Below are positions 29,493 to 38,386 of a stretch of 64,000 bases of DNA, piece after piece; the stretch's first letter is position 1, and each line of letters starts with the position of its first letter. This stretch comes from Saccharomycopsis phalli. Taxonomy: Eukaryota; Ascomycota; Saccharomycetes; Ascoideales; Saccharomycopsidaceae. Location of the stretch: positions 620,001 to 684,000 of the forward strand of contig CP073217.1 in the NCBI GenBank assembly GCA_020342235.1, in the 5' to 3' direction. The notes under the pieces are model-generated. The model made no database searches, was not told the DNA's origin, and saw only the letters and a list, made by a program, of their open reading frames with translations. The translations under genes were made by a program, and so were the position numbers.

Positions 29493-29514
29493 GGGGTTAT
29501 AAGGATGATCGGGT

Positions 29515-29680
29515 TGGCCAGGGTTGAAAAGGGTCGAAAAGGGTCTGAAAAGGGTCTGAAAAAGGTCCGAATCAAGGTTTGAAAGATGGTTGAAAAGGGT
29601 CTAAATCAACGTTTGAAACGGGTCCAAATCAACGTTTGAATCAACGGCTGACCAAGTCTTGACCAAAGGTTGAATGATGG
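29515..29680. repeat. Degenerate repeat 3' of VPS30 (gaaaagggtctgaaaa-like)
   Basis: About ten loose copies of a 12-18-bp unit built on 'gaaaagggtc' and 'aatcaacgtttga', starting about 25 bp after the stop. The 29680-29900 stretch beyond it shows nothing recognisable; 29920-30030 has a second small repeat 'aataatcaacatctga'. Confidence 0.7.
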
Positions 29681-30079
29681 TCTGAATCGAGGTGTCTGTT
29701 TCATTTCTAGGTATGAAGTTGATTCATGCAATACGCAGCCCCATCTAGTATATCCATATCAGCCCAAACGCACAAGGGTAAATGGATATTTCAATCTACT
29801 GTCAAATGCCAACAAGTCTATTAATTTTTTGTCAAATTCTCTTGCTAATGCGTCATTTAAACTTGCCTAATTTTTAATTTCTTACAAATGTCATCAATGT
29901 CTGTTGTAATTACTGTCTGAGTTACTATTGTCTATCATGATAAATGTCTGAGATGAAAATGTCTTGGATAATGTCTGAAATAATCAACATTTGAAATAAT
30001 CAACATCTGAAATAATCAACATCTGAATCATGTCAATCACACCGATCTTACTTCATATCCGTAAGCTGCTTTCGGTCCA

Positions 30080-30445
30080 TCACATTACCCAATCAATGTG
30101 CTTCTTCACCAAGGAACTCTTCACCTCATATACTCGCCCTCTTGATAGGACGACGTTTTTAAACAGAACCACAATATGCTCCCCCTCATCAATGAAATAC
30201 TTCCACTCGCGCAAATCAAACTTTCGTCCGTGCTGGTCCTGAAATACAACATTGCCAAACGTTATGAATCGGCGGCATTTTGGATACAACTTGTTGAGAG
30301 TGCCCAAGATGCCCTCGACGGTCTTTGCGTCGTCAAACTTTACCTTGTGGGACCTGGTGGAGAAGTTGACGCGGAGATACAAGTGTGTTGGCGACTTTTT
30401 AGCTGGTGAGTATTCCAGTTCGGTGATTTCGATTTTTCTGCCCAT
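30080..30445 (-). CDS. Small conserved-looking protein, family not recognised (possible beta-grasp fold)
   Basis: 121 aa from a clear ATG, with codon use and amino-acid balance of a real gene. It has alternating hydrophobic strands ('HLYLRVNFST', 'KVKFDDAKTVEGILGTLNKLYP', 'RRFITFGNVVFQDQHG', 'YFIDEGEHIVVLF'), a strand-helix-strand-strand order recalling ubiquitin-like/Urm1-type folds, but no C-terminal Gly-Gly. A basic tail follows. I cannot assign a function. Its 5' flank carries minisatellites. Confidence 0.6.
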   Translation of the reverse strand: MGRKIEITELEYSPAKKSPTHLYLRVNFSTRSHKVKFDDAKTVEGILGTLNKLYPKCRRFITFGNVVFQDQHGRKFDLREWKYFIDEGEHIVVLFKNVVLSRGRVYEVKSSLVKKHIDWVM

Positions 30446-30499
30446 GGATGATGGATGTAATTGTGTGAATTATATATGTGTGGATTGTGTGGTGTATAT

Positions 30500-30910
30500 T
30501 AAGAGTGATGATATGAAGAGGAATTTATGAAGAGGAATGTATGAAGAGGAATGTATGAAGAGGCATGTATGAAGAGGCATGTACGAAGATGACATGAATG
30601 AAGATGACATGAATGAAGATGACATGAATGAAGATGACATGAATGAAGATGACATGTATGTTTGGAGGTAAGTGGCTGTGAATAGGTATGTTATGTGGTG
30701 AGTGGTTTACGAATAGGTATGTTTTGTTAAGTATTTTTTGTTAAGTATGTTTTCTTAAGTATGTTTTGTTAAGTATGTTTTGTGAATAGGTATGTTCTGT
30801 GATTCAGTATTCTCTGATATCATGTCTATATTAAGTATGATGTATTAAGTATATGTATTTTAAGTATGGCGTATTAAGTATGTCTATCTTAAGTATGGTG
30901 CATTAAGTAT
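30500..30910. repeat. Minisatellites upstream of the 121-aa gene
   Basis: 14-bp 'agaggaatgtatga' copies and 15-bp 'agatgacatgaatga' copies (about 30510-30655), followed by loose 'ttaagtatgttttg' and 'attaagtatggtg' units to about 30910. Confidence 0.8.
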
Positions 30911-31125
30911 GGTGAGCCGAGCTAGTACCGGGGTGGATCAAGTCAGCTCTAAAGATCTAGGCAAAAGCTCATTGCCCTCCAATGCTCATTAATTACATAT
31001 TCACTAGCTCTAGTTGAATGTTTCATTTCTGTCACGGAATTTTCTTTTGACTCATAGCAGCGTCCTTGGTCATGGATGGCAAAGTATAAATCTCCTATGG
31101 GAGGTTAGTATAATAATAATAATAA
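30910..31125 (+). mobile_element. Repeat family A (LINE-type) 3' end, copy 1
   Basis: About 200 bp aligning with the minus-strand copies at 31.11-31.38 and 53.43-53.69 kb; shared words include 'ctaaagatctagg', 'aaagctcattg' and 'gagttttcttt'. It ends with an AAT run at about 31112-31130. Being 3'-anchored, 5'-truncated and AAT-tailed suggests a LINE-like origin. Confidence 0.55.
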
Positions 31126-31380
31126 TATTTTTTTAAGGCTATAGCTATACTAGGCTCCCAGAGATTTATAATTTGCCGTCTAGACTAAGGACGGCCATGT
31201 AGTCGTCGAAAGAAAACTCTGCAACAGAGATATAAACTTTCAACCAGAGCTTGTAAATATGTAAGGTAATGAGCATTGGAGGGACAATGAGCTTTCACCT
31301 AGATCTTTAGAGGTGACCTGAGCCACCCCTCCCCAAGGTACTAATTCGGTAGCCCTCCTAACGTGCTGTAACAAAAAAGG
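31113..31380 (-). mobile_element. Repeat family A (LINE-type) 3' end, copy 2, tail-to-tail with copy 1
   Basis: Minus-strand copy whose tail meets that of copy 1 at about 31112-31130. The decayed frame reads 'HVRRATELVPWGGVAQVTSK' near its end. It is most similar to the 53.43-53.69 kb copy, with about 90 percent identity by eye over 200 bp, so these two are fairly young or recently duplicated. Confidence 0.6.
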
Positions 31381-31820
31381 GAAAAACCACCGGCCCAGCA
31401 CCGGCAAGTAGAATCTTATAAGATTTTTAAGCTTTGTCTTATCTGAGAATAAGACACGGGCTTGAGTAGCGTTGGTGATTCCTTCAGGAATCTGTGCTTG
31501 GACTCGAGAGTCCAATAGTATCGGGCATGTGGGGAGGTAATATGATTCCTCCAACATATGATGAGATTCAGAAGTCACATTCGACAACAAGAGTGACTAG
31601 GCTTCTTACACAATCAATGCAAGCACTAAGCACCAAAAATATGACTGCCCCCATTGAAGTTTTTAATCCCAAGCAACCAAATGAGGGTTGACAAAGGGTT
31701 TTCTTTCAACAGCAATGCTGCCTCAGGATGTTCCTAAGTGAAAATATATCTGTCGAATAACCGTATTGCCGGAGACAATATATAGCTAAATACAAAAATA
31801 ATTATTATTATTATTATTAT
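31380..31820 (+). mobile_element. Repeat family B 3' end, ATT-tailed
   Basis: Contains a degenerate frame ending 'F-N-P-K-Q-P-N-E-G' followed by a stop, about 110 bp of 3' sequence ('gacaatatatagctaaatac') and a run of about eight ATT units to 31820. The same 3' end is found at 1.8, 8.0 and 53.7 kb. A copy of 'ggggaggttagtata' follows the tail and resembles the end of family A copy 1. Confidence 0.55.
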
Positions 31821-31897
31821 GTGGGGAGGTTAGTATAGTTGGTCTTGGATAAATATATTATTATTACAAGTATGGTGTATTAAGTATGTCTATAGAT

Positions 31898-31975
31898 GTT
31901 TATATTATGTCTATATTATGTCTATATTATGTCTATATTATGTCTATATTATGTCTATATTATGTCCATATTTTG
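31898..31975. repeat. Minisatellite, 11-bp unit (tctatattatg)
   Basis: About six tandem copies directly after the repeat cluster. From 31976 to 32387 there is AT-rich DNA without a recognised gene, ending in 'cactttaatctaattacatctccatc' type repeats at the kinase 3' flank. Confidence 0.85.
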
Positions 31976-32387
31976 TTATATCATGTCTTTAAGTATGCCA
32001 GTGATGCAAGGAATACTCAAGCACCTCCAATACATCAGGTATGTTACGAAGCATCAAAAAACTTTAACCATTTTGCATTTCATTTTAATTATTGGTGAAT
32101 ATACCTGTAACGGGGAATTGCTATTAAATTATTTACATATTCATCTATAGGAATCACATTGCCACTTGTCCAACTAGTTTCATGTAGCACCGAATATTAA
32201 TTATTTCCCAACTGGCTGAATTTCTCACAATTGTGCTAAATACGTATATTTATTTGGCAGGGTTTTTATTTATTGGCAGTGGTTCTTTATTTACTAGCCA
32301 GTTTCTTTTTCATTCACTCTTTCATCCCTCTTTTAATCTAATTACATCTCCATCCACTTTAATCTAATTACATCTCCATCCACTCTT

Positions 32388-34763
32388 TCATCCAATTACA
32401 CCTCCATCCACTTTAATATAATTACATTCTTTCTCCTCCTCCTCCTCCTCCTCCTCCTCTTGCTTTCCCTCCTCCTCCTCTTGCTTTCCCTCCTCCTCCT
32501 CTTGCTTTCCCTCCCCCTCCTCTTGCTTTCCCTCCTCCTCCTCTTGCTTTCCCTCTGCCTCCTCCACTGGCCTCCCCTCTACCAAACTGCTCGTACTGAA
32601 ATTCTCCGTCTCCTCCTCAATAATCAACGGCTTCTGCGCCTTAATCTCGTGCTTCTTCTTCCCAAGCCCCTTGAGCCGCAACCCAAAGTCCGCGTACGGA
32701 CTGCCCAACGGCGACTTGCGCCGCGTGGAATAGCGCGTGTCGTACGCACGACCATGTTTCTTGTGCTTCGTGTACATCGTAGGACTGTCTGGTTCGCCGT
32801 TAAACACACTGCTCTTGGAAAGGCCCTCGCTGAACGGATCGGGCGACCCGCTCCGGTGCGTCAAGCTGCCGGTACTGTAGTCATAGAACGAGCTCCGTCT
32901 CGAGCTCTGTTCCGAGTTGGATGGCGAGTACGAACCACTGGAGACCCCGCTGGGGAGCCTCGACTTGGATTCGGTGGACTTGGAGCGGTATTTTGGCGCA
33001 ATGCTCTGATTCGGCGGGGTGTCCATGGAGAGAACTGTGCCGCTAAACGACGGCTGTGAGAGGTCGGAGAACTGCGAGTAGGTGGAGTAGGTGGAGATCA
33101 TGGATCCTGGGCGCGGCTTTGTGCGGATTTGTGTGGTCTTGCCTGGTTTTTTAATCGGCAGAGGCACTGGTTTGATCTGGATTGGGGTGGAGTGGCTTTC
33201 TGGCTGAGTACTTGCGCTGGACGAGACGTCTGACTTGCTGACGAGATCGGACTTCTTACCGCTGCTGGTGTTGCTGCCGTCGTCAAGACTCACTGCCGAC
33301 GACTTGTTGACCCAGAACTTCAACTTGTCAATAAAGGCCTTCAGTTTGCGGCGGCGCGGCTCGCGCCGGTCTTCGGGCGGCTCGGGCGCAGGCACAGGCG
33401 GCGGCCCGCCGAAAGGGTCCTTGAACCCGAGCTCGAGCGGATGTTCGCGGATGACCTCGGGCCGCGCGCCGCCCAGCGACGTGCTGCGGCGGGTGACCAG
33501 GCGCAGGGCGGACGGCAGGGCAGGCGGCGGCAACGAGTCTGCAGGCGGGTCTTCGGGCGGAGGACCGCGCAACTGGCTGAGCCGTTTTCCGCTGCCAACA
33601 AGCCCGCTAACCGACGAATTGTCGCGGAAACGCTCCTTGATCCGCGCACGGCGGCTCTCCTTGGCCATGAGAAGGTACCAGATGCCGTCCAACTGGTCGC
33701 AACGACGCTCGGCCACCGACACGCGGATCTTCTTGGTATCGAAGCCAAGCCGCTGCAAATGCTTCAACAAGTGCTTCTCGGCGTACAGCTGGAACTGCCG
33801 CGTCGCAAAGTTCTCAGTAAATGCTAGCTGGTCTCTGGTATAGCGGAGAGCACGTGCCCCGTGTGGCCCGAGAAACTCGTGCTTAAGAACTGCGTCCAAC
33901 GCCGGCCGTTTGCCCGGATCCTTGTCAAGGAGCATCCGACAGAGTGCTACTGCGTCGCTGGGGATGCCGACGGCCACCCCTTCGTGCTGGCGCAGCGTCG
34001 GATACTCTGGGTCGCGACTCATGATACAGGACTTGACCACGTCCTCGTCGTCATCCTCAAAGGGCATTTCGCCGTATAAGAGCGTGTATAAGATGACTCC
34101 CAACGACCAGACGTCGATTTTCAAGCCGTTGTACGACGCAAGCTCACCAGTGCTGACTCGCAAGAGTTCGGGAGCCATGTACACTGTAGTGCCACAAACT
34201 GTCTTGAGACTGCTGTTTTTGAAGCAGTCGCGCGAGAAGCCAAAGTCCCCTAGCTTACAGTTGTCGTCCTTGTCCAAGAGAATGTTCTCGAGCTTTAGGT
34301 CCCGGTGCGCGATGTTGAGCGAATGGATGTACCACACTGCGCTAACGAGCTGGGAAAACACCACACGGATCCGGGACACTGCGAGACTGCATTCCTGTGC
34401 CAATAAGTAGTCAAAGAGCTCGCCTCCGGCACAATACTCCATTGCCAAGTACACACTGTTCTCGAGCACTACTACCTCATACAACCGCGTAATGTTCGCG
34501 TGGAACGCCTGTTTGTGAAAGAAGATCTCGCGGATGAAGTTCAGGTCTTTTTTGCTCCCACACTTGAGCACCACTCGCGTCCGTGTGAGCTTGTGCACCG
34601 CCATGTACACTTTGCCAAACGAGCCCTCGCCAATGAGCTTGAGAATCTGGTAGTTGCCCACATATTCCGCCTCGTGCGAGTTGAGCTTCTGGTAGAGCCG
34701 GTGATATGAATCGTTGATGGCTTTTGTCCGCTGGTTCTCGCTCAACCGCGATTTGTTTAGCAT
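32388..34763 (-). CDS. Ser/Thr protein kinase, YPL150W-like, with repetitive acidic tail
   Basis: 791 aa from the ATG at 34763. The kinase domain (about residues 37-310) is complete: 'GEGSFGKVY' (45-53), Lys67 in 'VVLKCG', 'HRDLKLEN' (153-160) with catalytic Asp155, DFG at 173-175, 'GTTVYMAPE'. The pre-kinase 'TKAINDSYHRLYQKL' and post-kinase 'DGIWYLLMAKE' segments fit the fungal YPL150W group, related to the AMPK/KIN branch. The rest is a long Ser/Pro-rich disordered region. The C-terminus has five to six copies of E-G-K-Q-E-E from an 18-bp minisatellite (about 32450-32565) and a poly-Glu run. Cellular role unknown. A CGGGTAA-type site lies 38 bp upstream. Confidence 0.88.
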   Translation of the reverse strand: MLNKSRLSENQRTKAINDSYHRLYQKLNSHEAEYVGNYQILKLIGEGSFGKVYMAVHKLTRTRVVLKCGSKKDLNFIREIFFHKQAFHANITRLYEVVVLENSVYLAMEYCAGGELFDYLLAQECSLAVSRIRVVFSQLVSAVWYIHSLNIAHRDLKLENILLDKDDNCKLGDFGFSRDCFKNSSLKTVCGTTVYMAPELLRVSTGELASYNGLKIDVWSLGVILYTLLYGEMPFEDDDEDVVKSCIMSRDPEYPTLRQHEGVAVGIPSDAVALCRMLLDKDPGKRPALDAVLKHEFLGPHGARALRYTRDQLAFTENFATRQFQLYAEKHLLKHLQRLGFDTKKIRVSVAERRCDQLDGIWYLLMAKESRRARIKERFRDNSSVSGLVGSGKRLSQLRGPPPEDPPADSLPPPALPSALRLVTRRSTSLGGARPEVIREHPLELGFKDPFGGPPPVPAPEPPEDRREPRRRKLKAFIDKLKFWVNKSSAVSLDDGSNTSSGKKSDLVSKSDVSSSASTQPESHSTPIQIKPVPLPIKKPGKTTQIRTKPRPGSMISTYSTYSQFSDLSQPSFSGTVLSMDTPPNQSIAPKYRSKSTESKSRLPSGVSSGSYSPSNSEQSSRRSSFYDYSTGSLTHRSGSPDPFSEGLSKSSVFNGEPDSPTMYTKHKKHGRAYDTRYSTRRKSPLGSPYADFGLRLKGLGKKKHEIKAQKPLIIEEETENFSTSSLVEGRPVEEAEGKQEEEEGKQEEGEGKQEEEEGKQEEEEGKQEEEEEEEEEKECNYIKVDGGVIG

Positions 34764-34800
34764 TGGCAAGATGGTTGGTCTGGGTCTCAGTTATGCACGG

Positions 34801-34807
34801 TTACCCG
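34801..34807. promoter_or_regulatory. Reb1-type TTACCCG site upstream of the kinase gene
   Basis: TTACCCG lies 38 bp before the minus-strand ATG (34763), in 'cggttacccggttacc'. Confidence 0.45.
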
Positions 34808-34824
34808 GTTACCAGTGTCTTGGT

Positions 34825-34935
34825 GGTATGTTTGATGTGGTATGGTGTATTTGGTATGGTGTATTTGGTATGGTGTATTTGATATGGTATGTTTGATATG
34901 GTATTTTTGATATTTTTGATATGGTATATTTGATA
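34825..34935. repeat. Degenerate minisatellite (tatggtgtatttgg) in the kinase promoter
   Basis: Six to seven loose copies of a 14-15-bp unit. The 34936-35160 stretch after it is AT-rich with 'gtctggtattttgg' direct repeats. Confidence 0.75.
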
Positions 34936-35162
34936 TGTTTAATATTTTGTATATTTTGTATAAATGTGGATTGAGTTGCTCAGTGTAGAGTGAGTGGTTT
35001 ACCATATGTCTGGTATTTTTCACTCAGACATTGCATTTGGTCCAAAGTTTTTGTCTGGATTAGTCCACAACTGTCTGGGATTTTGACATTCGTCTGGGAT
35101 TTTGGGCATCTGTCTGGTATTTTGGACATCTGTCTGGTATTTTGGTTACATTTTTAGGTCGC

Positions 35163-35313
35163 TGCTTTCGTCCACAGCTTTCGTCCACAGCTTTCGTCCA
35201 CAGCTTTCGTCCACAGCTTTCGTCCACAGCTTTCGTCCACAGCTTTCGTCCACAGCTTTCGTCCACAGCTTTCGTCCACAGCTTTCGTCCACAGCTTTCG
35301 TCCACAGCTTTCG
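35163..35313. repeat. Minisatellite, 13-bp unit (ctttcgtccacag), about 11-12 copies
   Basis: Almost perfect array upstream of MET7. Its 13-bp period runs through all frames, and long minus-strand frames through it (Trp/Ser/Cys-rich repeats) are artefacts. Confidence 0.93.
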
Positions 35314-35404
35314 GTAATTTGGTCCACAGCTTTCTGATATATTGTCCATATATTTTGGTCCACAGCTTTCGGTATTTTGTCTGATATTTTGGTCCACACC
35401 TCGT

Positions 35405-35470
35405 CTTGATCCATCTTGATCCATCTTGATCCATCTTGATCCATCTTGATCCATCTTGATCCGTCTTGAT
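35405..35470. repeat. Minisatellite, 10-bp unit (ccatcttgat), about 6 copies, next to the MET7 start
   Basis: Perfect 10-bp repeat ending about 20 bp before the MET7 ATG, so probably in the 5' UTR. Confidence 0.92.
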
Positions 35471-35490
35471 CTCTGATCTTCACCCTCAAC

Positions 35491-37116
35491 ATGCTCCTTC
35501 TTCAGCCCAGTTTCAGCCGTTCCTTCCTACATCGCTCCTTCCTACATCGCTCCTTCCTACATCGCTCCTTCCTACATCGCTCCTTCCTACATCGCTCCTT
35601 CCTACATCGCTCCTTCCTACATCACACCCTCCTACTTCACTCCTCCCGCTCATATTCGGATAACCACTCCTACAACCACGCCATCAAACTACTCAACAAC
35701 CTCCAGACAAACTATGCCACCATCCAGCAGACTCGTGCCACAGGAAACAGAAACTACGACACCATCAACCAAATGGTAGAGTACTCCAAGCGCATCGGCT
35801 ACGACCCAGAGGACTTTGACCGACTCAACATCATCCACGTCACTGGAACAAAGGGCAAAGGATCCACCTGCGCCTTTATCCAGTCCATGCTTCTCCAGCG
35901 ACGCACAAAACAGGTCACCAAAGTCGGACTCTACACCTCGCCGCACCTCAAGTCCGTCAACGAGCGCATCTGCTTGCAAGGCTCGCCCATCTCCAAGAAG
36001 TTGTTTGCAAAGTACTTCTTTGAGGTCTACGACTCGCTAAACTCCCCCAGCGACCACACCACAGATCTCACTCGTGGCCAGAAACCCAGCTACTTCAAGT
36101 TCCTCACGTTGCTCGCATTCCACACATTTATGCGCGAGAACGTCGACGCCGCAATATTCGAGGTCGGTGTTGGTGGAGAACTCGACTCCACCAACATCAT
36201 AAGACTGCCACTAGTCTGCGGAGTCACCTCCATAGCCAAGGACCACACGTTTGTGCTTGGCGACACCCTCGAGGAGATCGCCTGGAACAAGTCCGGCATC
36301 TTCAAGCCGTGGGCTTCTGCCTATTCTGCCGACCAGAAGCCTGAGGTGCTCAAGGTGCTTTTTGACCGTGCCACCGAACGTCAGTGTGATCTCAAGATCA
36401 TAGAGCCTTTGGAGGGCCTCAAGAATGTCAAATTGGGCATTGACGGCGACGTCCAGCTTCTCAACGCATCGCTAGCCGTGGCAATCACCAACCAGTTCTT
36501 GAACTTCAGACAGGTTCAGGACGTCCCTGTGGAACATCTCGGCACCAAAAACATCCGTGGATTGCAACAGGCTCGGCTTCCAGGCCGTGCCCAGACTCTT
36601 GTTGATCCAGTGTCCCCGAAAGTCACTTGGTTTATTGACGGTTCCCATACGGTTGAAAGCGTCCACCAGGCGGCACAGTGGTTCCAAAGCGTCGCAGAAA
36701 AACGCCCAGACTCCCGTAAAGTATTGGTGTTCAACCAACAGTCGCGTGATATCGAGCTGTTGATTGATGAGCTTTGCAACTCGCTTAGCGTGGACTTTGA
36801 CACTGCAGTCTTCACCAGTAACGTCACATGGAACAATCACACTTATGACATGAATCTTGTCAGCATCAACGTTGATGAGAAACAGGTCAACAACCTTGAG
36901 ATTCAGCACATGGCTAGAGATGTCTGGGAAAGCAAGCGACTGGGCACTACTCATATTTCTGATAACATCGAGAATACCGTGAATTACATTCGACGGATAC
37001 TGAAAGAGTCGGGAGATGCAGTTGACGTATTTGTGTGTGGGTCGTTGCATCTTGCCGGAGGTGTTTTGGTGGTCTTGGACGGTCCTCGGAACTTTCATTC
37101 CTTTGACTTTGAATGA
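35491..37116 (+). CDS. MET7: MET7, folylpolyglutamate synthase with a minisatellite-encoded N-terminus
   Basis: 541 aa (yeast Met7 548). Adds glutamates to tetrahydrofolate, retaining folates and supporting methionine synthesis and mitochondrial one-carbon metabolism. The ATP-binding loop is 'HVTGTKGKGSTCAF' (about 115-128), followed by 'GLYTSPHLKSVNERI', 'FEVGVGGELDSTNII', 'KDHTFVLGDTLEEIAWNKSGI' and the C-terminal 'WFIDGSHTVESV'. Residues 11-45 are seven tandem copies of S-F-L-H-(R/H), encoded by a 15-bp repeat (35521-35625). This segment is basic, hydroxylated, hydrophobic and free of acid, as expected for a mitochondrial presequence. Confidence 0.95.
   Translation: MLLLQPSFSRSFLHRSFLHRSFLHRSFLHRSFLHRSFLHRSFLHHTLLLHSSRSYSDNHSYNHAIKLLNNLQTNYATIQQTRATGNRNYDTINQMVEYSKRIGYDPEDFDRLNIIHVTGTKGKGSTCAFIQSMLLQRRTKQVTKVGLYTSPHLKSVNERICLQGSPISKKLFAKYFFEVYDSLNSPSDHTTDLTRGQKPSYFKFLTLLAFHTFMRENVDAAIFEVGVGGELDSTNIIRLPLVCGVTSIAKDHTFVLGDTLEEIAWNKSGIFKPWASAYSADQKPEVLKVLFDRATERQCDLKIIEPLEGLKNVKLGIDGDVQLLNASLAVAITNQFLNFRQVQDVPVEHLGTKNIRGLQQARLPGRAQTLVDPVSPKVTWFIDGSHTVESVHQAAQWFQSVAEKRPDSRKVLVFNQQSRDIELLIDELCNSLSVDFDTAVFTSNVTWNNHTYDMNLVSINVDEKQVNNLEIQHMARDVWESKRLGTTHISDNIENTVNYIRRILKESGDAVDVFVCGSLHLAGGVLVVLDGPRNFHSFDFE
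35521..35625 (+). repeat. In-frame 15-bp minisatellite (tccttcctacatcgc) in MET7
   Basis: Seven copies, the last diverged, coding S-F-L-H-R. The 15-bp length keeps the reading frame when copies are gained or lost. Confidence 0.93.
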
Positions 37117-38300
37117 GTTCTAGTGTAAATGTGTAATTGGTATAGTCTTGTTGGTATATTTGGTATGATTACTGTTGTATAATGCAAATAATACATAATG
37201 TAAATTCCTGTATGATCTTAGATATCTGGCCATAGTTCAGTCACTGGCTTTTGCAACTGTATAATTTACTTCATTTGATAGAACAAACGCTTTTAAAACA
37301 CCAGTGATTATAATCGAAATGGCATTTAGCAGTGTCATGTCCAAGTGATCTTATTCTATGGTGTGAATTCAGAGCCAGGCCTGATCCACGGAAAATGCCC
37401 AAGAATATGAACGGTAGCAGCAAGAAATAGTATAGGCAAATAAAGTATTGGCAAATAAAGCATACACAAGAAAATAACTACCATATTCGAATTGTATAAT
37501 TACTTTCTACGAGTTTCCCTTTGCCACGAGCCCACCCTCTTGGTAGAGACTAATCATATCAAGGGAAAGTTATCCAATCATAGACAAATGCCCAAAACCA
37601 AGTCAATTAAATCAAGCATTTGATTAAAATATTTCTGTTGCATCAATGACTACATCGTACCATTCGGGTCATTTAACCTGAATGCTGGACTCAGTTAAGA
37701 CTGTGCGATTATAAAATGATGAATGCATTTATAACCAGGTGAGAATTTAAATTTTCTATAAAAAGGCATACTTGAGTTTATCAGCTCGATAAACTCAAGG
37801 ATATTTACCTGCTATCTTTTACCAGATAATACAATCTTGGTGTATGACACTGCTCTTGAAATTGTTATCCATAGAATATCAACTATGGTTTAAAATTACG
37901 CTGCTTTACAACTTCTTGCTTGGTTATCTTTACAATAGAATTACAGTTCTTGATAAGTAATTCCTCGAATAGTATAAATTTAATCAAGTCAGTTATACCT
38001 GAGACACTAGTAATGTTAACTGTCAGAAATTTCGAGTTAGCTTCTCGGCAATTCTTTAACAAAGTCATTCTATTGGTCGTGTGACATACAGATACAACAG
38101 AATCGACTTACTCAACAATTACCATGCTTTTTCTCTCGACTCACTCAACAATTACCATGCTCTCTTCCCTCGAGTTAACTGAATAATCTTGAAATTATGG
38201 TCCCACTCAAACCAAGTCAACAAGTATAGAATAGTAACATCATGAAATATATCATTACAATTATCAGGTTGAAATACCAGTACTATTTAAAGTAATTCGG
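37117..38300. other. AT-rich intergenic region between MET7 and YVH1
   Basis: About 1.2 kb without a supportable gene. A direct repeat 'actcaacaattaccatgct' occurs twice (about 38110 and 38145). A 13-bp inverted repeat 'cttgagtttatc...gataaactcaag' is visible at about 37770-37800. Confidence 0.4.
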
Positions 38301-38307
38301 CTTTTTG

Positions 38308-38363
38308 TAAGTAAATCGACTTGAAGTAAATCGACTTGAAGTAAATCGACTTGAAGTAAATCG
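38308..38363. repeat. Minisatellite, 15-bp unit (gtaaatcgacttgaa), about 3.5 copies, in the YVH1 promoter
   Basis: Perfect copies ending about 25 bp before the YVH1 ATG. Confidence 0.88.
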
Positions 38364-38386
38364 TCAGCTCTATACACATCACTACT

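Noticed and set aside
31099-31837. GGGAGGTTAGTATA on both sides of the 31-kb repeat cluster as a target-site duplication
   Set aside because: The left copy is part of the family A 3' end itself, so it is more likely shared repeat sequence than a duplication.
35060-35492. Long minus-strand frames upstream of MET7 (Trp/Ser/Cys and Asp-Gly-Ser-Arg repeats)
   Set aside because: Products of the 13-bp and 10-bp arrays; no non-repetitive protein content.
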